From JANNRR01 sp031401675 (lineage in GTDB: Bacteria; Pseudomonadota; Alphaproteobacteria; Rhodobacterales; Rhodobacteraceae): a DNA stretch of 41,029 nt. Where the stretch lies: assembly GCA_031401675.1 (NCBI GenBank), contig JANNRR010000063.1, forward strand, positions 1 through 41,029, given 5' to 3'. Position 1 is the first letter of the stretch. Each line of letters starts with the position of its first letter. Shown one piece after another: positions 25,169-36,230 of the stretch. The position numbers were made by a program, and so were the translations under genes. A model generated the notes under the pieces. The model saw only the letters and a list, made by a program, of their open reading frames with translations, made no database searches and had not been told where the DNA came from.

Positions 25169-25575
25169 CGGGGGGCTTTCGTCGGCCGGGCCTTCGTCGG
25201 GCCACCGTAACCTGCGGCAACTTCGGCCAGGCGCAGATCAAGGATGCGGCGGATCAGGGCGGATGGCAGCGGCTGGACCGGGGTGAACAGGATGCCGCTT
25301 TTCGAGGTCTTGAAGCCAGCGGTTTCCGCCGTGGTCAGCAGCGGGATGACGCTGCCGGAATGCGGATAGAGGCCGAGGTGGTTCCTGAAGGCGGCGTAGC
25401 CTGCGATCATCTTGCCGGTGGCGGTCTGGCGAAAGCCGGGCATGGCGTAGGACAGGCATTCGGTGGTGCCGGGCAGGTGGGCGCGGATCTGGGCGCGCAG
25501 GGTTTGCAGGGCGCTGCGCTGATCGGCGGGCAGGGCGGCAAGGTAGTCGTCGACCGTATCGGGTTTCGCGCTCAT
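25165..25575 (-). CDS. DUF1801 (YdhG-like) small protein
   Basis: This 136-residue soluble protein of the DUF1801 family starts TVDDYLAALPADQRSALQTLR and carries the conserved ECLSYAMPGFR, YAAFRNHLGLYPHSG and SGILFTPVQPLPSALIRRILDLR blocks. Some relatives are named iron chaperones (frataxin-like), but the function here is unproven. It overlaps purF and the SDR by 4 bases each, so it is in a translationally coupled operon. Confidence 0.87.
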   Translation of the reverse strand: MSAKPDTVDDYLAALPADQRSALQTLRAQIRAHLPGTTECLSYAMPGFRQTATGKMIAGYAAFRNHLGLYPHSGSVIPLLTTAETAGFKTSKSGILFTPVQPLPSALIRRILDLRLAEVAAGYGGPTKARPTKAPR

Positions 25576-27047
25576 TCGGCGGCCTTGAGCTCGAACCCCT
25601 CGGCGATCTTGTCCGAAGGCGCAACCGGATATTCGCCGGAAAAGCAGGCGTCGCAGTATTGCGGGGACTGGGCATCGCGGCCCATGGCTTCGCCGGCGGC
25701 GCGGTAGAGACCGTCGAGCGAGATGAACTTGAGCGAGGTGACGCCGATGAAGGCGCGCATTTCTTCCTCGGACATGGTGGCAGCCAGAAGCTTGCCGCGT
25801 TCGGGGGTGTCGACGCCGTAAAAGCAGGGCCAGGAGGTTGGCGGCGAAGCGATGCGGAAATGCACTTCGGCGGCGCCGGCTTCCAGGATCATTTCGCGGA
25901 TCTTGATGCTGGTGGTGCCGCGCACCACCGAATCGTCGACCAGCACCACCCGTTTGCCTTTGACCAGCGCCCGGTTGACGTTCAGTTTCAGCCGCACGCC
26001 CATGTTGCGGATCTGCTCGGTCGGTTCGATGAAGGTGCGGCCCATGTACTGGTTGCGGATGATGCCCATGGCATAGGGGATGCCGCTTTCCTGACTGTAG
26101 CCGATGGCGGCGGGGGTGCCGCTGTCGGGGACCGGGCAGACGAGGTCGGCGATGGCCGGGGCCTCGCGCGCCAGTTCGACGCCGATCTGGCGGCGGGTTT
26201 CGTAGACCGAGCGGCCGCCGAGGATGCTGTCGGGGCGGCTGAAATACACATGTTCAAAGATGCAGAACCGGGATTTGCGCCGCTCGAACGGCTGGAACGA
26301 GGTGACCTTGCCGGCCTCGATCACCACCATTTCGCCGGGCTCGATTTCGCGGATGAATTCGGCACCGATGATGTCGAGGCCGCAGGTTTCGGAACTGAGC
26401 ACCCAGCCGCCGCCCTCGGACCCGGTGCCGACGCGGCCAAGCACCAGCGGCCGAACGCCAAGGGCATCGCGGACCCCGATCAGCTTGGTCCGGGTCATTG
26501 CCACGACCGAGAACGCGCCTTCGACCCGGCGCAGCGCATCCTTCATCCGTTCGGGGATGTTCTTCTGAATCGAGCGGGCCATCAGATGGATGATGCATTC
26601 GGAATCGCTGCCCGACTGAAAGATCGAGCCGCGCTCGATCAGTTCGCGGCGCAGCGCGGTGGCATTGGTCAGGTTGCCGTTGTGGGCGATGGCTGCCCCA
26701 CCCATCGAGAATTCGCCGAAGAACGGCTGTACGTCACGGATGGCGGTGTTGCCTTTGGCACCTTGCGTCGAATACCGGACGTGGCCGATGGCGAGGCTGC
26801 CGGGCAAGGTGTCCATGACGGTGTGGTTGGTGAAATTGTCGCGGACGTAGCCGAAGCGCCGGGCCGAGTTGAAACCCGAGGCCGGATCATAGGCGACGAT
26901 GCCGCCGGCTTCCTGACCGCGATGCTGCAGCGCATGCATGCCAAGGGCGACAAAGTTGGCGGCGTCGGCCAGACCGATCACGCCGAAAATGCCGCATTCC
27001 TCGTGTAGTTTGTCATCGTCGAACGGATGGCTGGGCAGCTGACGCAT
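25572..27047 (-). CDS. purF: Amidophosphoribosyltransferase
   Basis: PurF catalyses the first committed step of purine synthesis, making phosphoribosylamine from PRPP and glutamine. It has 491 residues. The glutaminase nucleophile is Cys18 in EECGIFG, so a 17-residue propeptide must be removed, as in the Bacillus-type enzyme. Cys262, Cys408, Cys465 and Cys468 match the [4Fe-4S] ligands of that type. The PRPP loop VVLVDDSVVRGTTS is at 367-380. It overlaps DUF1801 by 4 bases and lies downstream of cvpA, the classical cvpA-purF pair. Confidence 0.97.
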   Translation of the reverse strand: MRQLPSHPFDDDKLHEECGIFGVIGLADAANFVALGMHALQHRGQEAGGIVAYDPASGFNSARRFGYVRDNFTNHTVMDTLPGSLAIGHVRYSTQGAKGNTAIRDVQPFFGEFSMGGAAIAHNGNLTNATALRRELIERGSIFQSGSDSECIIHLMARSIQKNIPERMKDALRRVEGAFSVVAMTRTKLIGVRDALGVRPLVLGRVGTGSEGGGWVLSSETCGLDIIGAEFIREIEPGEMVVIEAGKVTSFQPFERRKSRFCIFEHVYFSRPDSILGGRSVYETRRQIGVELAREAPAIADLVCPVPDSGTPAAIGYSQESGIPYAMGIIRNQYMGRTFIEPTEQIRNMGVRLKLNVNRALVKGKRVVLVDDSVVRGTTSIKIREMILEAGAAEVHFRIASPPTSWPCFYGVDTPERGKLLAATMSEEEMRAFIGVTSLKFISLDGLYRAAGEAMGRDAQSPQYCDACFSGEYPVAPSDKIAEGFELKAAE

Positions 27048-27152
27048 TGCGTCGGTGTCTCCGAATCCAGGGGCAGGGAATCCGTGGCCTTTATCACGGC
27101 CCCGTTTAGGGCCTCGACCGGCGCGTGTCCATCGCTGCTCTTGGGCGCGGCC

Positions 27153-27770
27153 TCAGTTCGAGGCGGGCGGGTCTGCCGGGGCGGCATCGGCGGGGGTTGT
27201 GGCGTCGGGTGCCGCAGTCGGAATGCCGCAACTGTTCACCAGTTCCTCGTAGCGCGCCACGATCCAGCCCGGGGCGTCTGCGGGTATCTGGGCGTTCAGC
27301 GTATCCTGCATCTGGGCAAACACCTTGGCCGAGCGGCTGTTGTCGACCACCGGAAACGCGGATGTGCCGATGGCCCGGTCGTAGACCACGAAAGCAACGG
27401 CGACCAGAACGATGCCGCGCAGGACGCCGAACAGGAAGCCGAGACCCTGATCAAGGCCACCAAGGGCCGAGCGCTGCACCACCGAGGAAAACAGCGGCGT
27501 GAACAGCGACGCCACCACAAGGGCTACGGCAAACACTGCCGCAAAGGCGGCGATCATGCCAAGCTCGCAGCTTTCGCCCAGAAAATCGCTGAGCACCGGT
27601 ATTTCGCGGATCAGCGGTTCGGCCTGGGGTGCAAAGAAGAACGCCAGCACTGCTGCTGCGACCCAGCCCAGGATCGCCAGCGCTTCGCGCACGAAACCAC
27701 GCGAATAGGCCAGGATCGCCGACAGCAGGATAAGGACTGCCACCCCTCCGTCAACAACGGTGAAATCCAT
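27153..27770 (-). CDS. cvpA: CvpA family membrane protein
   Basis: CvpA proteins are inner-membrane proteins classically cotranscribed with purF; their role in envelope function is still uncertain. The 205-residue protein has four hydrophobic segments in the first 120 residues, with FTVVDGGVAVLILLSAILAYSRGFVRE at the start and a conserved LDQGLGFLFGVLRGIVLVAVA block. The C-terminal tail is hydrophilic and ends in an Ala/Pro/Asp-rich stretch. It lies 24 bases from radA and 105 bases from purF, all in one direction. Confidence 0.9.
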   Translation of the reverse strand: MDFTVVDGGVAVLILLSAILAYSRGFVREALAILGWVAAAVLAFFFAPQAEPLIREIPVLSDFLGESCELGMIAAFAAVFAVALVVASLFTPLFSSVVQRSALGGLDQGLGFLFGVLRGIVLVAVAFVVYDRAIGTSAFPVVDNSRSAKVFAQMQDTLNAQIPADAPGWIVARYEELVNSCGIPTAAPDATTPADAAPADPPASN

Positions 27771-27794
27771 CGCCTGTGCTCCTGACGGGGTGCG

Positions 27795-29162
<1,368 letters not shown>

Positions 29163-29175
29163 GCCGCCTTTTGCC

Positions 29176-29616
29176 CTAGGCGGCGGGGGGCTGCAACCGC
29201 TCTGTCAGGGTTGACAGGGCCAGCGACGCCAGGATGCAGAAGGTAAAGAGATACAGACCCCAGCCGGTTTCCAGCCGCCCGACGCCGATCCCCTTGGCCA
29301 CGACGATGTAAAGCGCGATCAGAAAGATGTCGGCCATCGCCAGCTTGCCCATGATGTGCAGCGCCGGCAGCAGGCGCGGCGAGGCCAGATGAAAATGGAT
29401 CAGCGCCAGACCGATGGTCTTGAGGTACGGCGCAAACAGCGCCAGCGCCGTGACCAGCAGCGCCAGGAATACATCGGTTTGCCACAGCGATTGCAGACCC
29501 GAGATCACCGAGATTTCATCCAGGGCGAACAGCGGCAGCAGTCCGGCGCGCAACAGCGGCGCGAACCAGGCAACGGGGAACAGGATCAGAAGGCCGAGGT
29601 TGGCGAATCGGAGCAT
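29176..29616 (-). CDS. Paraquat-inducible protein A-like membrane protein
   Basis: This 146-residue protein has four likely transmembrane helices. It begins MLRFANLGLLILFPVAWFAPLL and contains TDVFLALLVTALALFAPYLKT, HIMGKLAMADIFLIALYIV and a Gly-rich turn, resembling the PqiA family domain, which in E. coli sits in a lipid-trafficking complex. It has one domain only and no CxxC zinc ribbons. ATG at 29616 was chosen because upstream codons lack hydrophobic character. It ends 13 bases before radA, so it probably leads that transcript. Confidence 0.78.
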   Translation of the reverse strand: MLRFANLGLLILFPVAWFAPLLRAGLLPLFALDEISVISGLQSLWQTDVFLALLVTALALFAPYLKTIGLALIHFHLASPRLLPALHIMGKLAMADIFLIALYIVVAKGIGVGRLETGWGLYLFTFCILASLALSTLTERLQPPAA

Positions 29617-29715
29617 GGCAACTGAATAGCGCGATGCCGGGCCGCCGCCCATGCCCGACGCGCCGGTGCCATGCATGGCGACGGGTGGCGACGCGCTGCG
29701 GGGCGGAGCCTGCGA

Positions 29716-30231
29716 TCAGACCCGTACGCGGTCATCCAGTATGTTCGTGCGCCGCGAGGTGAACACCGGCTCCCGTTGCGGCGGGGTGATTTCGTCCCTG
29801 GCCGTTGCGGCGACCGGGGTGCGCAGCGTCAGCACAGGCTCGACGCGGGTTTCCGGACGGGCTTCGGGCCGGGCCTTCGGGATGGCTGGCTGCGCGTCCG
29901 ACATGTCGCGGTAGATCGGGCTGCCGGGTTTCGGGCTGCAGGCGGCACGAACCATCAGCCACACCATGACGGAGGCAAGAGACAGCACGAAACACACGCC
30001 CAGATTGGTCAGCGTGACCGGCGGCAACGCCGGAACCGCGCCAGTTGCCGCCGCAATTTCGATCAGCGCCGTGGCGGTGGCCAGCACCGCCATGACTACT
30101 GACACGCCATAAAGCACCCGGTTGCGCGAGCGCGACCGCTTCATCCGGCTGAGGCTGAGCCACAACGTCATCAATGCCGGGCCGGCAAGGACCAGGAAAA
30201 GCGCGATGACCACGATCTGATAAGGTGTCAT
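29716..30231 (-). CDS. Small membrane protein with disordered tail, unknown function
   Basis: This is a 171-residue protein I do not recognise. Three hydrophobic segments are visible (residues about 5-27, 42-63, 76-98), with a basic loop RMKRSRSRNR between the first two. It then has a Pro/Arg/Glu-rich hydrophilic tail with RPEARPETRVEP. ATG at 30231 follows AAAGGG by 7 bases. It lies alone between the PqiA-like gene and the mla group, all on the same strand. Confidence 0.65.
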   Translation of the reverse strand: MTPYQIVVIALFLVLAGPALMTLWLSLSRMKRSRSRNRVLYGVSVVMAVLATATALIEIAAATGAVPALPPVTLTNLGVCFVLSLASVMVWLMVRAACSPKPGSPIYRDMSDAQPAIPKARPEARPETRVEPVLTLRTPVAATARDEITPPQREPVFTSRRTNILDDRVRV

Positions 30232-30470
30232 GACAGGGCCCTTTGCCACAGCGTTGCCAAAAAGGAAACACTTTGGTTCCGATTATCTTCAACTTAGAGC
30301 GGAATCGTGGCGACAGTGTGAAATTTGCGTGTCCGGGCCGGAGGCGGCAGAATTCCGCCGGAATCCGGATTTGGGAGCGGGGGAAGCCGCCGGATTGGCG
30401 TGCAGCCGGGCTGTTGCGCGGGATGGCGCGGTGGAAGGCGAGGCCAGACGGCGGGGCATCGGGTGTGGCC

Positions 30471-30518
30471 GGCGAGACTGCAACGGGTATGGACGGCAAG
30501 ACTGCACCGGGTATGGAT
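30471..30518 (+). repeat. 24-bp tandem duplication
   Basis: GGCGAGACTGCAACGGGTAT plus GGAC is followed directly by a copy with two changes and a different last base. It lies in the 373-base space 30232-30604, which holds no convincing gene. That space also has an ATTCCG-C-CGGAAT inverted repeat at 30352-30364 and an AT-rich stretch near 30520-30580 with TGTTA-TGAG-TAACA at 30555-30568. Confidence 0.7.
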
Positions 30519-30604
30519 ATCCGGATAATTTCAGGAAATCAATCAAGATCAGATTGTTATGAGTAACATATCATCAAGAACATGAGAGTCGATCCTGAAG
30601 CCCT

Positions 30605-30988
30605 TCATATCGCGAAATACCACAGTCCGGTCAACCCGGCGACCAGCACCAGATGCACGAGATCGACGCCCCACCAGCGCCGACCCTCGACCAGTGCCGA
30701 AAGCACCAGCGGCAGCGACAGGACCGCCACCCAGACACCCCAGCCGAACCGGTCGGTGGCATCCTGCAGGATGACCAGCCAGGCGGCGACAAACCCGACC
30801 TTTGGCAGGTCGGCCAGCACCAGCCCCAGCGTGCCCCACGCCAGTATCAGCGCCGCGACGGCGCAGACCCGGGAGGCACCGCTGGCAATCACGGCCCGGA
30901 TCAGCCCCAAGAGGCCGATCAGCGCCGGAAAGGCGAAGGTCAGCGCCAGTTCAAACGGCGACAGCCCCAGGGCGCCGATATCGATCAT
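30605..30988 (-). CDS. Small polytopic membrane protein coupled to mlaF, unknown function
   Basis: This 127-residue protein has about four hydrophobic helices and begins MIDIGALGLSPFELALTFAFPALIG. It contains a conserved-looking turn DATDRFGWGVWVAVLSLPLVLSALVEGRRWWGVDLVHL. I cannot assign a family. ATG at 30988 overlaps the mlaF stop by 4 bases (ATGA), so it is the last gene of alr-mlaE-mlaF-this. Its placement suggests a job with the ABC complex, but that is inference only. Confidence 0.68.
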   Translation of the reverse strand: MIDIGALGLSPFELALTFAFPALIGLLGLIRAVIASGASRVCAVAALILAWGTLGLVLADLPKVGFVAAWLVILQDATDRFGWGVWVAVLSLPLVLSALVEGRRWWGVDLVHLVLVAGLTGLWYFAI

Positions 30989-31731
30989 CTTACACTCTCG
31001 ATCGGGCCCTGCGCCCGGCCATGGATGAACTGGTCCAGATAGGGGTCGCCCGAGGCGTCCAACGCGGCCACCGGCCCGGTCCACTGGATGACGCCGGCAT
31101 GCAGCATCGCGACCCGGTCGGCGATGGCGCGGACCGACGACATGTCATGCGTGATGGTCATCGCCGTCACCCCCATTTCCACCACGATCTCGCGGATCAG
31201 TGCGTTGATGACGCCGGCCATGATCGGATCGAGGCCGGTGGTCGGTTCGTCGAAAAAGATGATCTCGGGCTCGGCGGCAATGGCGCGGGCCAGACCGACG
31301 CGTTTCTGCATGCCGCCGCTCAGTTCGGCGGGGAACATATCGGCCACATCCGGCTTCAACCCGACCCGGCGCAGCTTTTCGATGGCGATGGTCCGCGCCT
31401 CGGCCTTGGGGCGCTTCTGCCGCCCGCGCATCAGCCGGAAGCCGACATTTTCCCAGACCCGCAGGCTGTCAAACAGCGCGCCGCCCTGAAACAGCATGCC
31501 GAACCGGGCCAGAAACGCCTCGCGGTCGGCGCGGGTCACATCTTCGCCGCCAACGGTGATGCTGCCGTGATCCGGTTTAACAAGGCCGAGTATGCATTTG
31601 AGAAGTATTGATTTTCCGGTTCCGGAGCCGCCGATGATCACCATGCTTTCGCCCTTGGGCAGCACCAGATTGACCCCCTGCAGCACCCGGTTGGGGCCGA
31701 ACGACTTGTGCAGATCGGCGATGCTGATCAT
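30985..31731 (-). CDS. mlaF: ABC transporter ATPase, MlaF/Ttg2A type
   Basis: This 248-residue ATPase is of the Mla phospholipid-trafficking type. Walker A is GGSGTGKSILLK, the signature LSGGMQKRVGLARA is characteristic of MlaF/Ttg2A and MCE-type systems, Walker B is IIFFDEPTTGLDP and the H-loop is THDMSSVRAIAD. The start overlaps the mlaE stop (ATGA), and the next gene overlaps its own stop. It should work with MlaE in the inner membrane. No MlaD, MlaC or MlaB gene is adjacent. Confidence 0.9.
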   Translation of the reverse strand: MISIADLHKSFGPNRVLQGVNLVLPKGESMVIIGGSGTGKSILLKCILGLVKPDHGSITVGGEDVTRADREAFLARFGMLFQGGALFDSLRVWENVGFRLMRGRQKRPKAEARTIAIEKLRRVGLKPDVADMFPAELSGGMQKRVGLARAIAAEPEIIFFDEPTTGLDPIMAGVINALIREIVVEMGVTAMTITHDMSSVRAIADRVAMLHAGVIQWTGPVAALDASGDPYLDQFIHGRAQGPIESVR

Positions 31732-32510
31732 GCCGAGAAAAACAGCGCGGTCATGGCGAAATTCGCCGCCAGGATCAGCACCGACGCCGCCTCGACCGAG
31801 GATTTGGTGGCTTGGCCCACGCCTTGCGCCCCGCGCCCCGACCGCATGCCGAAGTAGCAGCCCATCAGGGTGGCGATGAAGCCGAAGACCGCGCCCTTGG
31901 CCAATGACGACAGGATATCGGCGGCTTCAAGGAAATCGACGGTGTTTTTCAGGTAGCCGGCGCGGTTGAAGCCCAGTTGTTCGGTGGCGACCAGAAAGCC
32001 GCCCATCACCCCGATGATGTCGCCAAGCCCGACCAGCAGCGGCACCACCAGAAACCCCGCCAGAACGCGTGGGACTGTCAGGTATTTCATCGGATGGGTC
32101 GACAGGGTCACCAGCGCGTCGATCTGTTCGGTGACCTTCATCGTGGCTATTTCGGCGGCAATCGACGAGGTCACCCGCGCCGCGATCATCAGGCCGACCA
32201 GCACCGGCCCCAGTTCGCGCACCATGCCGATGGCGACGATCTGCGGTACCACCGCCTCGGCGCTGAAACGGGCACCGCCGGCATAGATTTGCAGCGCCAG
32301 GGCGCCGCCGGTAAAGAGTGCGGTCAGGCCGACCACCGGCAGGCTGAAATAGCCGACAGTCAGCAGCGAATGGCCGAATTCGCGCAGGTAGAACGGCGGG
32401 CGCACCAGATGGGCAAGGGTGGCGGCGGCATAGATCAGCACCCGACCCAACGCCGCCAGCCCGGCAAGGACAAGACGACCCAGGGTGGCCAGCAGTTCAG
32501 TCAGCGTCAC
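31728..32510 (-). CDS. mlaE: ABC transporter permease, MlaE type
   Basis: This 260-residue permease is of the MlaE/Ttg2B family, which moves lipids between the membranes with MlaF. It has about six hydrophobic segments and the conserved blocks LFTGGALALQIY, GMVRELGPVLVGLMIAARV, AEIATMKVTEQIDAL and DFLEAADILSSLAKG. The start overlaps the alr stop by 4 bases. The N-terminus has an additional hydrophobic stretch (LATLGRLVLAGLAALGRV). Confidence 0.92.
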   Translation of the reverse strand: MTLTELLATLGRLVLAGLAALGRVLIYAAATLAHLVRPPFYLREFGHSLLTVGYFSLPVVGLTALFTGGALALQIYAGGARFSAEAVVPQIVAIGMVRELGPVLVGLMIAARVTSSIAAEIATMKVTEQIDALVTLSTHPMKYLTVPRVLAGFLVVPLLVGLGDIIGVMGGFLVATEQLGFNRAGYLKNTVDFLEAADILSSLAKGAVFGFIATLMGCYFGMRSGRGAQGVGQATKSSVEAASVLILAANFAMTALFFSA

Positions 32511-33556
32511 GCGGCACCCCCGGTGTAGCGGCGGGTGTGGCGACGGCCAAGGGAGGTCAGCATTTCGTAGCCGATGGTGCCGGCAGCGTTTGCAAGCGCA
32601 TCGACGCCCTGTTCGGTGCAGATGATGTCCAGGACCAGCGGCTCCATGCCCAGTGCGGTCACATCGACGGTGATCAGGTCCATCGAGACCCGGCCAAGGA
32701 TCGGGCAGGCGCGGCCTTCGTGGTAAAGCCGCAAATTGGGGCTGAGGCTGCGGGGCAGGCCGTCGGCATAACCGCAGGCCACGGTGGCGACCTGTGTCGG
32801 GGCCGGTGCGACCCAGGAACTGCCGTAGCCGACGGTTTCGCCGGCCGCGACTTCACGCGTCTGGATGACCGGAACCGACAGGCGCAGGACCGGACGGGCG
32901 TCGGTGTAGGGCGCGCCGCCGTAAAGGCCGATGCCGGGGCGCGCGATCTCGAAATGATAGGCCGGTCCCAGCAGGATGCCGCCGGTGGCCGCCAGCGAGC
33001 GTGGCACGCCGATACCGTCGGTCAGATCGTGAAACTCCTCGAGCTGGAGAGCGTTCATCGGGTGGTCAGGGGTATCGGCGCAGGCCAGATGGCTGATCAC
33101 CATGGCCGGACCCCGTTCCAGCGCGATGGCGGCGACGGCAAGCCATTCGCCCGCCTCCATCCCCAGCCGGTTCATGCCGGTATCGATCTGCACGCCGAAC
33201 GGTGCATCGGGCAGGGCCTCGAAATGCCGGGTCATCTGCTCCAGCGAATTCAGCATCGGCGTCAGGTCGAGGTCCTGCAGCATTTCGGTGTCGCCGGGCA
33301 TGTGACCCGACAGCACCGAAATCTCGGGCCCCGGGCCAAGCGCCTGACGCAGCGCCGCACCTTCTTCGGCCACCGCCACGAAGAACCGCCGGACCCCGGC
33401 CTGGGCCAGCGCCCGCCCGACCCGGGCGGCGCCAAGGCCGTAGGCATCGGCCTTGACCACGGCGGCGGTCTGGCATTCCGGCCCGGACAGGCGGTCCAGT
33501 GCCCGCCAGTTGGCGACGATGGCATCAAGATCGATGGTCAGGGTTGCGGTGCTCAT
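32507..33556 (-). CDS. alr: Alanine racemase
   Basis: This PLP-dependent racemase supplies D-alanine for peptidoglycan. The 349-residue protein opens TLTIDLDAIVANWRAL and has the PLP lysine K35 in AVVKADAYGLGA and the catalytic-tyrosine block ETVGYGSSW, plus RVSMDLITVDVT. It is complete. Its stop overlaps mlaE by 4 bases, so it is the first gene of a coupled alr-mlaE-mlaF unit. It follows dnaB after 139 bases that contain one dispersed element (33631-33664). Confidence 0.94.
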   Translation of the reverse strand: MSTATLTIDLDAIVANWRALDRLSGPECQTAAVVKADAYGLGAARVGRALAQAGVRRFFVAVAEEGAALRQALGPGPEISVLSGHMPGDTEMLQDLDLTPMLNSLEQMTRHFEALPDAPFGVQIDTGMNRLGMEAGEWLAVAAIALERGPAMVISHLACADTPDHPMNALQLEEFHDLTDGIGVPRSLAATGGILLGPAYHFEIARPGIGLYGGAPYTDARPVLRLSVPVIQTREVAAGETVGYGSSWVAPAPTQVATVACGYADGLPRSLSPNLRLYHEGRACPILGRVSMDLITVDVTALGMEPLVLDIICTEQGVDALANAAGTIGYEMLTSLGRRHTRRYTGGAA

Positions 33557-33630
33557 GTCGGCGTTGTGACAGCCGCGACTTCAAGGTCAAGGCAAAAAGC
33601 CGGTGGCATGCGCCTGCCCTTGTCCGGTCC

Positions 33631-33664
33631 GGTTCTTTCCGGTGGAAATGTCCCCGCCGGAGGC
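33631..33664 (+). repeat. Dispersed 34-bp GCCGGAGGC element, copy 3
   Basis: The block starts GGTTCTTTCCGG and ends CCCCGCCGGAGGC, aligning without gaps to 1817-1850 and 24404-24437. It lies between the dnaB stop and the alr start. Confidence 0.75.
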
Positions 33665-33695
33665 GACGCGGCTGCCGCTGGACCGGCGCGCCGCA

Positions 33696-35189
<1,494 letters not shown>

Positions 35190-35431
35190 CGGTCCACCCC
35201 CCCGTGGTTCTGATCCCGTGCTATGCGCGATCCGGTTGCTTCAGGCAAATTGTATAAGACTGGGGACAGAATGTGGATAGAATTCTCTACAGCTTGCGGC
35301 CCCGAAAGACCTTGACGCAAGCCATTGCGCGCTTGATCCGTGGCGGTCAGCACCATTCCGCCGATCCGCGGGCCATCATTCCCGAATGCCGATTCGTCTA
35401 TGCGGCCCGTCTTGGCGCCGCGACGCGGCGG

Positions 35432-36112
35432 TCAGGGGGCCCGGTGCGCCTCCTGCCAGACGCGGGGGGCGGACAGGAACTGTTCAACCTCGGTCAGGGT
35501 CGCGGCATCGAAAGCCCCGGCGGCGCGGGCCTCGGCCAGCACGTCCCACCAGGTGCACAGATGGTGCAGCGTGATGCCCTGATCGCCCAGGGTGCGGTCG
35601 ATCTCGGGGAAGATGCCATAGGAAAAGATCACGGCGGTGTGGCCGCAGGTGGCCCCGGTGGCGCGGATCGCTTCGACAAAGCTGAGTTTCGAGCCGCCGT
35701 CGGTGGTCAGATCCTCGATCAACAGCACGCGCTGGCCGGGGGTCATCACGCCCTCGATCCGCGCATTGCGCCCGTAACCCTTGGGCTTCTTGCGTACATA
35801 GGTCATCGGCAGCGCCAGCCGTTCGGCGACCAGCGCGGCAAAGGGGATCCCCGCCGTCTCGCCGCCCGCCACATTGTCGAATGCCTCGACCCCGGCCCTG
35901 CGCAGGACGGTGCAGGTCAGGAAATCCATCAGGACCGAGCGGATGCGCGGAAAGCTGATCAGCTTGCGGCAGTCGATGTAGGTGGGCGAGGGCAGACCGG
36001 AGGCCAGGGTAAACGGGGTTTCGGCGTTGAAATGCACCGCGCCCGCTTCCAGCAGCATCCGGGCGGTCAGCCGGGCGATTTCGTCCTGTGGCGGGAAGGC
36101 TGAAGGGATCAT
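35432..36112 (-). CDS. pyrE: Orotate phosphoribosyltransferase
   Basis: PyrE makes orotidine monophosphate from orotate and PRPP in pyrimidine synthesis. The 226-residue protein contains LASGLPSPTYIDCRKLISFP, YVRKKPKGYGRNARIEG and the PRPP-binding VLLIEDLTTDGGSK. ATG at 36112 was chosen because the longer frame from 36241 includes non-homologous codons over the 36197-36228 element. It follows pyrC, 118 bases apart, the two being consecutive pathway steps. Confidence 0.95.
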   Translation of the reverse strand: MIPSAFPPQDEIARLTARMLLEAGAVHFNAETPFTLASGLPSPTYIDCRKLISFPRIRSVLMDFLTCTVLRRAGVEAFDNVAGGETAGIPFAALVAERLALPMTYVRKKPKGYGRNARIEGVMTPGQRVLLIEDLTTDGGSKLSFVEAIRATGATCGHTAVIFSYGIFPEIDRTLGDQGITLHHLCTWWDVLAEARAAGAFDAATLTEVEQFLSAPRVWQEAHRAP

Positions 36113-36196
36113 GCGGGCACTCCTTCGGCCGGGTTTCTTTTTGGCACAAAACCCCGCGCCGCAGGCTTGCTGCCCGAAGGGCGGCAAAACTTCAAT

Positions 36197-36228
36197 GGCT
36201 CCGCCGGGGATATTTTTCGAACAAAGAG
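36197..36228 (-). repeat. Dispersed GCCGGAGGC element, half copy
   Basis: GGCTCCGCCGGGGATATTT followed by TTCGAACAAAGAG corresponds to the right arm at 24457-24488. It lies directly after the pyrC stop (36231). Two positions (C to G and G to C) are exchanged relative to the 24457 copy. Confidence 0.7.
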
Positions 36229-36230
36229 GA

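Noticed and set aside
25572..27047. Long plus-strand frame 25659-27008 opposite purF
   Set aside because: It is antisense to purF, Gly/Ala/Asp-rich, and without recognisable motifs.
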